Assembly: GCA_037446115.1 (NCBI GenBank) | Contig: JBBIJF010000002.1 | Span: 186,001 to 250,000 of the forward strand | Source of the DNA: JANWXD01 sp037446115 | Lineage (GTDB): Bacteria > Acidobacteriota > Terriglobia > Bryobacterales > Bryobacteraceae | Length of the DNA stretch: 64,000 bases | Direction: 5' to 3' | Part shown: positions 17,065 through 24,089 of the stretch, piece by piece | Layout: each line of letters opens with the position of its first letter | Position numbering within the stretch: the stretch's first letter is position 1 | Translations under genes and position numbers: made by a program | Notes under the pieces: generated by a model | Told to the model about the DNA's origin: nothing | Seen by the model: only the letters and a program-made list of their open reading frames with translations | The model's database searches: none

Positions 17065-18187
17065 CGGCGGCTGCTGGAGCAACCGGCGCGGCTACGGCCG
17101 CTTTGCCCGCGAGCTTATCGCCGCGGTGGTTCGCCGGGATACCACCAACGAGTACGTGCTGCTTCTCGAACCAGGGGGCGACAGCGCCTTCCCCGTTCCC
17201 GAAGGCCTGACCATCCGGCGCGTGGCCACATCTGCGCCGGTTGCAGAGGCGGCACGCGCCGACGGAAGGCGGGCTTTGGGCGACCTGTGGCGTATGGCGC
17301 GCGCTGCGGCAGACGAGCGCCTGGATGCCCTTTTCTTCCCGTCAGTCTATTCGTACTTCCCGCCTCCGGCCGGCATACCGGCCATGGTGTGTTTTCACGA
17401 CACCATCGCCGAACGCCATCCCGATCTGACGTTTTCCTCGGCGAAGCACGCGCTGTTCTGGCGCGTCAAAGTGTGGGCCGCCGCTCTGCGGGCCGACATC
17501 GTGCTCACGGTCTCGGAGTATTCCCGCCGCTGCCTTCATGAGTACTTCGGGCTCTCGCTCGGCAGAATCCGCGTGGTTTCGGAGGGCGCTGCCGCCGTCT
17601 TTCGAAGAATCGAGACGGAGCCGCCTCCGCGGCGTTTTGTTCTTTACGCGGGAGGAATTTCTCCGAACAAGAACCTGGGGACGCTGATCGCGGCTTACGC
17701 CCGGCTGCGGTCGCGACGGCACGGGCTGCAGTTGGTGCTCGTCGGCGATTATGAGTCGGATCGCTTTAAAAGCTGCTACGCCGAGCTGCGAGCCCAGATC
17801 GAGGCCGCCGGATTGTCGGGCGAGGTCGTCTTCGCCGGTTACGTACCGGACGAGGAGCTCTGCCGGTTGTATAGCACCGCCGCCGTCTTCGTCATGCCCT
17901 CTTTGGACGAAGGTTTTGGGCTGCCGGCGCTCGAGGCCATGTCCTGCGGCGCCCCGGTGATTGTCAGCTCGGCTGGCGCGCTGGAAGAAGTCGTCGGCGA
18001 TGCGGGTCTGGTCGTGGCTCCCCATGATGTGACCGGGCTGGCGGAAGCCATGGACCGGGTCCTGGAAGATCCGGCGCTGGCGGTGGCACTTTCGGAGCGG
18101 AGCCTGCGCCGCGCGAAAACCTTCTCTTGGGAGCGTGCCGCGGAGCAGTTTCTCGAGGCGCTCGAAGCGGCCGTAGCCCGTCCCTAG
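17048..18187 (+). CDS. Family 4 glycosyltransferase
   Basis: The 379-residue GT-B enzyme starts MRIGIDGGCWSNRRGYGRF. The C-terminal donor domain shows FVLYAGGISPNKNLGTLI, LVGDYESD, VVFAGYVPDEELCRLY and the E-x(7)-E element in PSLDEGFGLPALEAMSCG. These are retaining GT4 features. Its start lies inside the deacetylase gene, so the three genes 14973-18187 are tightly coupled and probably build one surface or exopolysaccharide. It converges with the radical SAM gene, 7 bp apart. Confidence 0.93.
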   Translation: MRIGIDGGCWSNRRGYGRFARELIAAVVRRDTTNEYVLLLEPGGDSAFPVPEGLTIRRVATSAPVAEAARADGRRALGDLWRMARAAADERLDALFFPSVYSYFPPPAGIPAMVCFHDTIAERHPDLTFSSAKHALFWRVKVWAAALRADIVLTVSEYSRRCLHEYFGLSLGRIRVVSEGAAAVFRRIETEPPPRRFVLYAGGISPNKNLGTLIAAYARLRSRRHGLQLVLVGDYESDRFKSCYAELRAQIEAAGLSGEVVFAGYVPDEELCRLYSTAAVFVMPSLDEGFGLPALEAMSCGAPVIVSSAGALEEVVGDAGLVVAPHDVTGLAEAMDRVLEDPALAVALSERSLRRAKTFSWERAAEQFLEALEAAVARP

Positions 18188-18194
18188 GTGCGGG

Positions 18195-19316
18195 CTACGG
18201 CAAGACTCTGAGTTCCGGTACGGCCGCCGCTCCTTCCGCAGGAGGGCGCAACCAGTCGCGCGATGCCCACATGACGCGGGCCAGCTGCGCAGGCTGGTAG
18301 ACAATGCTCGGCCAGAGAAAAACTTCGTTGGTGCAGTAGCACTCCTTGGCGGCGATGGAACCGCGCAGCCGTTCGGCTTCCTGCGAACGCCAGATCTCGG
18401 TAAAGGACTGCCGGCGCAAATTGCCGATCGGCGAATGCGTCTCGCAGAAGCTCACATCTCCGTTGGCATAAATCACCGCGTTCAGGATCCCGGCGCGACA
18501 CGGAATCACCTGCCGGCGCTCGGCCGCCGTGCGCATCTTCGCCTTCTGCAGCAGGGGTTCGACCACGGCACCGTAGCGCCTGGCTTCCCGCGGCGCCCAC
18601 AGCCGCCGCACTTCATCGTACAACCGCCGGTATTCCTCGAGCGAAGGCCCCTGTAACGACGGATTCTTTCTGTCCCCGCGAATCAGCGCCAAGTTGTGAT
18701 GATCCATCGCCGGGCACCGTTCGTAAAGATACCGGGTCAGGCGCCGGATCTCATCCATGTTGGTATCGGTGGCCGTCGAGATCGCGTGGATGCGCAGCCG
18801 CGGCTCCCGTCGCTGGAGTTCCGCCAGCGCGTCGTAGGTGGCCATGGCGCGTTCAAAGGCGTCCCGCATCCCGCGAAACGCATTGTGAAACTCCGGCATG
18901 CCGTCGAGCGACAACTCGATCGCGAACAGCCGCAGCGACCGCTCTTTGAAAACCTCTTCCAGGGCACGGACCGTGCGGTCGGCAAACGAACCGTTCGTGG
19001 GTACGTAGATCTGCTCCACCCGGTTACGTTGAATGAAAAAGCGGCAGATCTGTGCGAATTCTTTTCGCAAGAACGGCTCACCGCCCGACAGATTGAGCGT
19101 CTCCACGCGACCAAGCTCCCGTGACAGCCGGTCGAGTTCCTCTACGGTCAGATCATCGGGACGGTTGAGATTGCGCCAGTAGAAACAGTGTTCGCAGGTC
19201 TGATTGCAAATCGAGTTGATGAACAGAATCAGAAAAGGGGGGCTGGGAGCACCTCCGGGCTGGTAGTTCCGCCACGTGATGCGTGCGTGACGGATAGCCC
19301 GTTCCCAGAGACGCAT
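18195..19316 (-). CDS. Radical SAM protein with SPASM-type C-terminus
   Basis: The 373-residue protein has the radical SAM cluster motif CNQTCEHC (C-x3-C-x2-C) near residue 37, followed by LNLSGGEPFLRKEF. The C-terminal region holds more cysteines (IPCRAGILNAVIYANG, SFCETHSPIGNLR, KECYC) that fit a SPASM/twitch auxiliary cluster. Such enzymes modify peptides or sugars; the adjacent polysaccharide genes make a sugar-linked role possible but unproven. ATG 19316 is chosen. A TTG at 19334 is also in frame, but a TATTAT element overlaps it. Confidence 0.85.
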   Translation of the reverse strand: MRLWERAIRHARITWRNYQPGGAPSPPFLILFINSICNQTCEHCFYWRNLNRPDDLTVEELDRLSRELGRVETLNLSGGEPFLRKEFAQICRFFIQRNRVEQIYVPTNGSFADRTVRALEEVFKERSLRLFAIELSLDGMPEFHNAFRGMRDAFERAMATYDALAELQRREPRLRIHAISTATDTNMDEIRRLTRYLYERCPAMDHHNLALIRGDRKNPSLQGPSLEEYRRLYDEVRRLWAPREARRYGAVVEPLLQKAKMRTAAERRQVIPCRAGILNAVIYANGDVSFCETHSPIGNLRRQSFTEIWRSQEAERLRGSIAAKECYCTNEVFLWPSIVYQPAQLARVMWASRDWLRPPAEGAAAVPELRVLP

Positions 19317-19445
19317 CTGATCATAATAACACAAAAGCCGTCGTATTCCCTTGCCTGCAGCCGGGTGCCCCCGGAGGCGGGCCTGTGGCTTCCGCGGAAT
19401 CGAGGTAAACTACAGTGGGCGCATCAGGCCATCGGGAGGTGTGTT

Positions 19446-19883
19446 ATGGCGGTCACAGTCAAGAAGGCGGTGCTCTGGCGCCGCGAGATCGAGAACAAGC
19501 CGGGGGAGCTCGCCCGTACGCTGGAGCCGCTGGCCCGCAGCGGGGCCGACCTCGGCGTGGTCATGGCCTATCGTTACCCGGGCGATGAGACCCGCGGGGC
19601 GGTCGAAGTTTATCCCGTAACCACCAAGAAAGCTACGGCCGCGGCCGGCGAGGCAGGGCTGAGCGCGGCAGCCATCCCCGCCCTCGTGGTCGAAGGGGAC
19701 AACAAACCGGGACTGGCCCACGCCGTCAGCCAAGCTTTGGCCGACGCCGGCATCAACCTGAGCTTCTTTGTAGCTCAGGCCGTGGGGCGGCGCTTTTCGG
19801 CCGTCATCGGCTTTGATACCGAAGCAGATGCCCGCAAGGCGACGCCGCTGATCAAAAAAGCCGCGGCCGCCAGAAAGAAATAA
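19446..19883 (+). CDS. Tandem ACT-domain protein
   Basis: The 145-residue protein consists of two ACT-type modules. The first starts at AVLWRREIENKPGELARTL (about 8-70). The second starts at ALVVEGDNKPGLAHAVSQAL (about 77-140). Both have the N-K-P-G-x-L/A turn that binds small ligands such as amino acids. There is no catalytic domain, so it is probably a ligand sensor. GGGAGGTG at 19434-19441 fixes the ATG. It ends in a Lys/Arg/Ala-rich tail. Confidence 0.85.
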   Translation: MAVTVKKAVLWRREIENKPGELARTLEPLARSGADLGVVMAYRYPGDETRGAVEVYPVTTKKATAAAGEAGLSAAAIPALVVEGDNKPGLAHAVSQALADAGINLSFFVAQAVGRRFSAVIGFDTEADARKATPLIKKAAAARKK

Positions 19884-19889
19884 ACCCGG

Positions 19890-19917
19890 CGGGGTCAGCC
19901 CGAGGCAGCTGACCCCG
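19890..19917. terminator. Strong hairpin between convergent genes
   Basis: CGGGGTCAGC (19890-19899) and GCTGACCCCG (19908-19917) form a perfect 10-bp stem with an 8-base loop. It lies 7 bp after the ACT-domain stop and 34 bp before the stop of the converging gene, so it can serve both strands. No T-run follows on either side, so it may be Rho-assisted or act mainly as an mRNA stabiliser. Confidence 0.55.
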
Positions 19918-19950
19918 TGTCCGACGGATACAGACCGGGGTTAAAGAGCT

Positions 19951-20310
19951 TCAAAGGATCTTCAGGCTCGCTACCCGGAGTGTGCCGCCGGATTCCTCTC
20001 CGCTCACCCTGACGCGGATATTGTCTTTCTTCTTGCTGGCTTCCAAGGCCTTGACGGCCTGTTCATTGCCGGCCGCATCCAGCTTGATCACTTTACCGGC
20101 GTCGGTCACCAGCGCGTAGCCGGATTCCTTGCACGGTCCCATGAGCGCACAGTCCCGGGTGTGCATCTTTGCAGCCTTGACGCCCTCTTTTTCGACCTTG
20201 GCCGAGCACATGTTGTCCATCAGGAAACCTTCGAACTCGGCGGCGGAGGCCGCCAGGGCCAACGCAGCACCAACTGCGCTCACACACAGCAGACGTTGCA
20301 ACTTCGACAT
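19951..20310 (-). CDS. Small exported protein with conserved cysteines
   Basis: The 119-residue protein starts with a signal peptide (LLCVSAVGAALALAASA). The mature part has four residues typical of metal or redox sites, DNMCSAK, HTRDCALMGPC and a tyrosine strand, followed by a small beta domain (VIKLDAAGNEQAVKAL, RVASLKIL). I believe similar small periplasmic proteins occur in Acidobacteria, but I know no function. AAGGAGGGAG directly before ATG 20310 decides the start; the longer frame to 20475 crosses the divergent promoter. Confidence 0.8.
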   Translation of the reverse strand: MSKLQRLLCVSAVGAALALAASAAEFEGFLMDNMCSAKVEKEGVKAAKMHTRDCALMGPCKESGYALVTDAGKVIKLDAAGNEQAVKALEASKKKDNIRVRVSGEESGGTLRVASLKIL

Positions 20311-20395
20311 ACTCCCTCCTTGAGATACAGCAGGTTGCCGTCGGGGACCGGAACGGGTCCGGCCTCCCACAGTGAACTTCGCTCCAGGGTCCGCG

Positions 20396-20453
20396 AAGTT
20401 ACGCCCCGACTGGCGTGTAACTTTTGACACTGCGGCTTCGAATTGCGAATATT
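20396..20453 (+). promoter_or_regulatory. Sigma-70-like promoter with overlapping palindrome, upstream of the ECF gene
   Basis: TTGACA at 20424-20429 is a perfect -35, with AATATT at 20448-20453 a 4/6 -10 after 18 bases. Directly upstream is an imperfect palindrome: AAGTTACGCC at 20396-20405 against GGCGTGTAACTT at 20412-20423. It abuts the -35, a position where a bound repressor or activator would act. Transcription from here would start near 20460. That excludes the frame-opening codons at 20424 and 20454 as translation starts of the sigma factor. Confidence 0.5.
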
Positions 20454-20513
20454 GTGGTATTGGCCGGAGCCCCAACGCCGTTGCGCCTTCAAGAGGAGAG
20501 TCTTGAGAGCCTC

Positions 20514-21038
20514 ATGGTGCGCTACCAGAGCGCCGACGAGGAGGCGGCTGCCGAACTGATCCGGAGAGTGTCCCCGGCCCTTTTAAAATATCTGGCGGCA
20601 CGTATCCCGGTGCGCCGCGATCTCGAAGATCTGTTGCAGGAGTGCTGGTTGCGGATTCACGGCGCGCGTCACAGTTATCGGCCGGGCGAGCCGGTACTGC
20701 CCTGGGTCTTCGCGATCGTCCATCACACCTGGGTGGACAGCTACCGGCGCTTCCGGCGGATACAGGCCAAGGAAACGGCGGTCGAAGATCTTCGCGAGGG
20801 ACTCCAGCCCGCCACCGACCCGGCAGGCTCATCCGGCCTGTTGCTGGAGCAGCTTCTGAAAGAGCTTCCCGAAAGCCAGCGGGAGGTGATCTTGCTGCTC
20901 AAAGTCAGCGGCATGAGCCTGGAGGAGGTGGCTCGGGCAACCTCCTCGACCGTGGGCGCCGTAAAACAGAAAGCGCACCGGGCTTACGAAAAACTCCGTA
21001 AGGTGCTCGCCGAACGTGGCGGAGCCGAAGCAATATGA
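20514..21038 (+). CDS. ECF-type RNA polymerase sigma factor
   Basis: The 174-residue protein has sigma region 2 (LMVRYQSADEEAAAELIRR; DLEDLLQECWLRIH; PWVFAIVHHTWVDSYRR) and region 4 (LPESQREVILLLKVSGMSLEEVA then a helix-turn-helix VGAVKQKAHRAYEKLR). There is no region 3, as in ECF factors. ATG 20514 follows GAGAG by 4 nt and lies downstream of the predicted promoter; an upstream frame to 20424 is open but unlikely to be translated. Its last 4 bp overlap the anti-sigma gene. Confidence 0.92.
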   Translation: MVRYQSADEEAAAELIRRVSPALLKYLAARIPVRRDLEDLLQECWLRIHGARHSYRPGEPVLPWVFAIVHHTWVDSYRRFRRIQAKETAVEDLREGLQPATDPAGSSGLLLEQLLKELPESQREVILLLKVSGMSLEEVARATSSTVGAVKQKAHRAYEKLRKVLAERGGAEAI

Positions 21039-21838
21039 CGTGTCAGGAAATCAACGAACTGCTTGACAGGAGACTGGTTGCGGCCGGCGCCGCCCTGCCG
21101 CAGGCCGTGCTGGAGCACCTGGAGCGCTGCGAGGGATGCCGGCGTCTGGTCCGGTTCCTGTGTCCGGAGTCGCAGCCGGAGTCCCCGCGCATTGCCGAAG
21201 AAACCTTCGAGCGCATCACGCGATGCCTGCAAGCTTCTCTGCACCCGGTCAAGCCGGTTCCGGCGGCGGGGTTCTTCTTCGGTGCTTTCGTCGGGATCGC
21301 GGCGCTGCTCCTGCTGGCCACCCTGGCGATGAAAGGGGCGCCGGGCTGGGACGCAATGGGGTGGCGGCAGGCGCTGGTGGTTGGCCTGACGCTGGCAGCC
21401 GGTCTTTTGATGGTCGCCTTTTCCCTGAGCAGGCAGCTGTTGCCCGGAGCGCGCCAATGGATCTCCACCCGTCTGGCGTGGGCACTGGCCGTGGGGCTGT
21501 TCGGCTTTGGCGTAGCAATCGGCTTGCCGTGGAAGGCGCGCGTCGCCAAAGCGGCCGGATTCCATTGCGCACTCCATGAGCTCATGTTCGCCGCTGCCAC
21601 GGCGGCCACCCTGTTGGTGATTCTCCGCCGCGGAGTTGCATTGGCGCCGGTCCGGCTTGGGGCAACGGCAGGGGCTCTTGCCGGTCTTTCCGGGGCCATG
21701 GTGCTCCACTTCCAGTGCACCGTACCGGAGGCCCCTCACGTGCTGCTCTGGCACGTCACCGTGCCGGTCCTGTGTGCGGCCGGGGGGGCGCTTGCAGGAT
21801 ACTTGTGGCAACGGCGGCTCCGGAGGGAGGCTCCGTAA
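21035..21838 (+). CDS. Zinc-finger plus NrsF-like (DUF1109) membrane anti-sigma factor
   Basis: The 267-residue protein begins with a cytosolic zinc-finger segment (VLEHLERCEGCRRLV, H-x3-C-x2-C), the classic ZAS anti-sigma motif. After about residue 75 it has six hydrophobic helices. The last part (FHCALHELMFAAA; VLHFQCTVPEAPHVLLWH) resembles NrsF/DUF1109, a membrane anti-sigma family. ATGA overlap with the sigma gene ties the two together. The combination of a ZAS-like domain and an NrsF-like body in one chain is unusual. The inducing signal is unknown. Confidence 0.8.
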   Translation: MTCQEINELLDRRLVAAGAALPQAVLEHLERCEGCRRLVRFLCPESQPESPRIAEETFERITRCLQASLHPVKPVPAAGFFFGAFVGIAALLLLATLAMKGAPGWDAMGWRQALVVGLTLAAGLLMVAFSLSRQLLPGARQWISTRLAWALAVGLFGFGVAIGLPWKARVAKAAGFHCALHELMFAAATAATLLVILRRGVALAPVRLGATAGALAGLSGAMVLHFQCTVPEAPHVLLWHVTVPVLCAAGGALAGYLWQRRLRREAP

Positions 21839-21880
21839 CCTTATCTACCGGGCATGCGAATGCCCAGATGGGGGACAACA

Positions 21881-22201
21881 ATGTTTCCGACAGCCTTTGC
21901 TACGCCCGGATACAACGCTTCCGAGACGCGTGACAGGAAGGCGCGGCTGACCCGCAAAGAGGCCGAATTGCTGGACCTTCTGCGGCGTCACGCCGGCCAG
22001 GTTCTGACGCGAGACTATTTGCTACAGAGCGTGTGGCGCTACGAAGCCGGTACGCGTACGCGCACTCTGGACGTACACATCCAGCGCCTCCGCCGGAAGC
22101 TCGCACCCGAAGATGCCCGGCGCATCCTCACCATTTTCCGGACCGGATACTGCTGGAGAGGAAACGGAGAGGGAGACGAGCACGGCGGCGCCGTAGAATG
22201 A
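21881..22201 (+). CDS. Stand-alone OmpR/PhoB-type winged-helix DNA-binding domain
   Basis: The 106-residue protein contains an effector domain of the OmpR class: LTRKEAELLDLLRRHAGQVL, then TRDYLLQSVWRYE, RTLDVHIQRLRRKL and TIFRTGYCWRG for the wing. The receiver domain that normally precedes it is missing; only ~23 residues come before. It follows the anti-sigma gene by 42 bp. It may be a natural single-domain regulator or the remnant of a longer response regulator. ATG 21881 is the best start, though its ribosome-binding site (GGGGGA) is weak. Confidence 0.72.
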   Translation: MFPTAFATPGYNASETRDRKARLTRKEAELLDLLRRHAGQVLTRDYLLQSVWRYEAGTRTRTLDVHIQRLRRKLAPEDARRILTIFRTGYCWRGNGEGDEHGGAVE

Positions 22202-22205
22202 CCGC

Positions 22206-22898
22206 ATGTTCGAGGCGCTCCTCAGGGACTTGCGCCGAGCTACGACTGGCCGCTACTGAGGAGCGCCAGCGGCGCGTCCGGCAATTCTTCCGGCAGCCCG
22301 TGACAGCGCCGGGCGTCCCGGCCCCGGAACAGAAACACGCACCCGCCACCCTTTACCGGCTCGTGAAATCGCGGCCGGTCAGGCGCCGCAACCGCCTTTG
22401 CCGGAGACTTTGGGAAGGGGGGCTCCCGGAGGAAGGCAGGGTTGCCATCCACCTCTATCGCCGCTTCGCGCCACAGGCCGGAAGGGGCAATTCCGCCTCA
22501 TCGAAGAGTGGGTGGCTCGCTATGTGCGCGACGGGGCGCACTGTGACGGGGTCTCGCTTTTGGGGGCAGCCGTCCGCAACGAGCCGCGCTTGGCGGAGGA
22601 ACTGCTCCCGTGGACGGAGTCTCCACACCCGTGGAAGCGCCGCGCAGCGGCGGTGGCGCTGGTCGGGGAGGCAAAGCAGGGCCGCCAGCGCAATGCCATC
22701 CTTGCCATCGCAGACAGGCTGCTTGACGACATGGTGCAGAAAGCCGTCGGGTGGCTGCTGAAAGAGACCTACCCGAGGCAAGCCGCCGCGGTGGTGAATT
22801 TTCATAGGAAACGCCGTCACCGAGCTGCCCGCATCGTACTGCGCTACGCCGCCGAGAAGATGACGCGGCAGCACCGCGAACAGGTGCTCGCCCGTTAG
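22206..22898 (+). pseudogene. DNA alkylation repair (AlkD-like) gene broken by frameshifts
   Basis: Three reading frames together resemble one HEAT-repeat AlkD protein. It opens at ATG 22206 with MFEALLRDLRRA, which soon hits TGA. The next part (ELRLAATEERQRRVRQFF ... LCRRLWEGGLPEEGRVAIHL) is in another frame until about 22475. The rest (FRLIEEWVARYVRD, SPHPWKRRAAAVALVG, DDMVQKAVGWLLKE) is back in the first frame to 22898. At least two compensating shifts, near 22245 and 22475, are needed. AlkD removes N3/N7-alkylated bases. The copy is either degraded or affected by sequence errors. The 3' part alone would be 166 residues. Confidence 0.72.
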
Positions 22899-22982
22899 GC
22901 GTCAGAACCGTTCGAGAGCGCTAAAAATACCATATCTTGATTATTGTGCTACTCAAGGACCTAGTGATAGCCTTGACCCAAG

Positions 22983-24068
22983 GTGCAGAGGGGCAAGTTA
23001 GTAACCCTGATGGCTGCGGGTGCAGCCGTTTTTCTGGTGAAGCCGGCTTCGGGCCAGGGTTGAGTGGCGGCCAGACAGAGCGCGCCCGTGCTTGGCGCCT
23101 TGTGCAGCCGGACCGAACACCGCGCTTCCGCCTCCACGACGGCTCTGCTTGATCCGCCCAGGCGCCGCCCCTGGACCATCAGCGTGGGCTACCGGTTCCA
23201 GCCTTCTTCTCGCCATTTCGTGGGTACGGTGGAACAGAAGCAACGGGAACTCCTGCACAACCAAATCCAGAATGTCTACCATCTGTTTGACGTCTCCGTC
23301 AGCCGAATGATCACGCGCCGCTGGACGGTGAACGCGAGTCTGCCTGTGTTATTGTCCTACCGCAATCAGTTGTATGTCCCCCGCGGCGAATTCCGTGTGC
23401 GCAGTATCGGAGACGCCACGGTGGGAGCGCGGGCATGGCTCTTCCGTCCGCCCACCGAGTCGGGGGCAAACATCGGACTTGGGTTCAATCTCAAGCTTCC
23501 GACAGGTAAGTACGACGCGATGGGCTTGGCGAGGGATCGCAGCGGCAACGTGATTCTCGCCACAGCCGATCAATCCATTCAGGCCGGCGACGGAGGCACC
23601 GGTTTCTCGGTTGATATACAGGCATACAGGCCTTTTTACGGCGCTACGATGCTTTACTTTTCCGGGACATATCTGTTTAACCCGCGCAATACCAATGGCG
23701 TCTCGACGTTCCGTACGCGCCGCGGCGAAGAAGTCATGTCGGTGGCGGATCAATACCTGGCGCGCGGCGGCGTAAGCCGGGCGCTCCCCAGGTTTCGCAA
23801 TATCACCGTCACCTTCGGGGGAAGAATCGAAGGAGTTCCGGTGCGGGATCTGATCGGGGCGAGCGACGGTTTCCGCCGGCCGGGCTATGCAATTTCGCTC
23901 GACCCGGGATTCATGGTCACCTTGCGAGGCTCCGTATTTTCCTGCAACGTGCCGTTCGCAGTGGAACGGAACCGGCGTCGCAGCGTCACAGACATCGCCA
24001 ACGGCACACATGGCGATGCGGCTTTCGCCGACTATGCGCTCATCCTGGGGTTCTCCCGCAACTTCTGA
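22983..24068 (+). pseudogene. Outer-membrane beta-barrel protein split from its signal peptide by TGA
   Basis: From GTG 22983 (or ATG 23010) the frame encodes a good signal peptide (RGKLVTLMAAGAAVFLV then KPASGQG) and stops at TGA 23061-23063. The same frame continues from GTG 23064 for 334 residues of amphipathic beta-strands (RRWTVNASLPVLLSYRNQ, IGLGFNLKLPTGKYD, ATMLYFSGTYLFNPR), ending ALILGFSRNF. A C-terminal phenylalanine is typical for outer-membrane barrels. Without its leader the barrel would not be exported, so this is a recent nonsense mutation or a sequence error unless the stop is read through. Substrate unknown; it resembles phenol/alkane-type transporters only loosely. Confidence 0.6.
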
Positions 24069-24089
24069 GGGCGGCGGCGCCCTGCCGCC

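Noticed and set aside
23061..23063. TGA in the outer-membrane barrel gene as a second selenocysteine codon
   Set aside because: It falls between signal peptide and barrel with no redox motif; a weak hairpin downstream is not enough evidence.
24068..24083. AGGGCG-GCGG-CGCCCT hairpin between convergent genes as a terminator
   Set aside because: Short 6-bp stem without a T-run in a GC-rich genome; too likely by chance.
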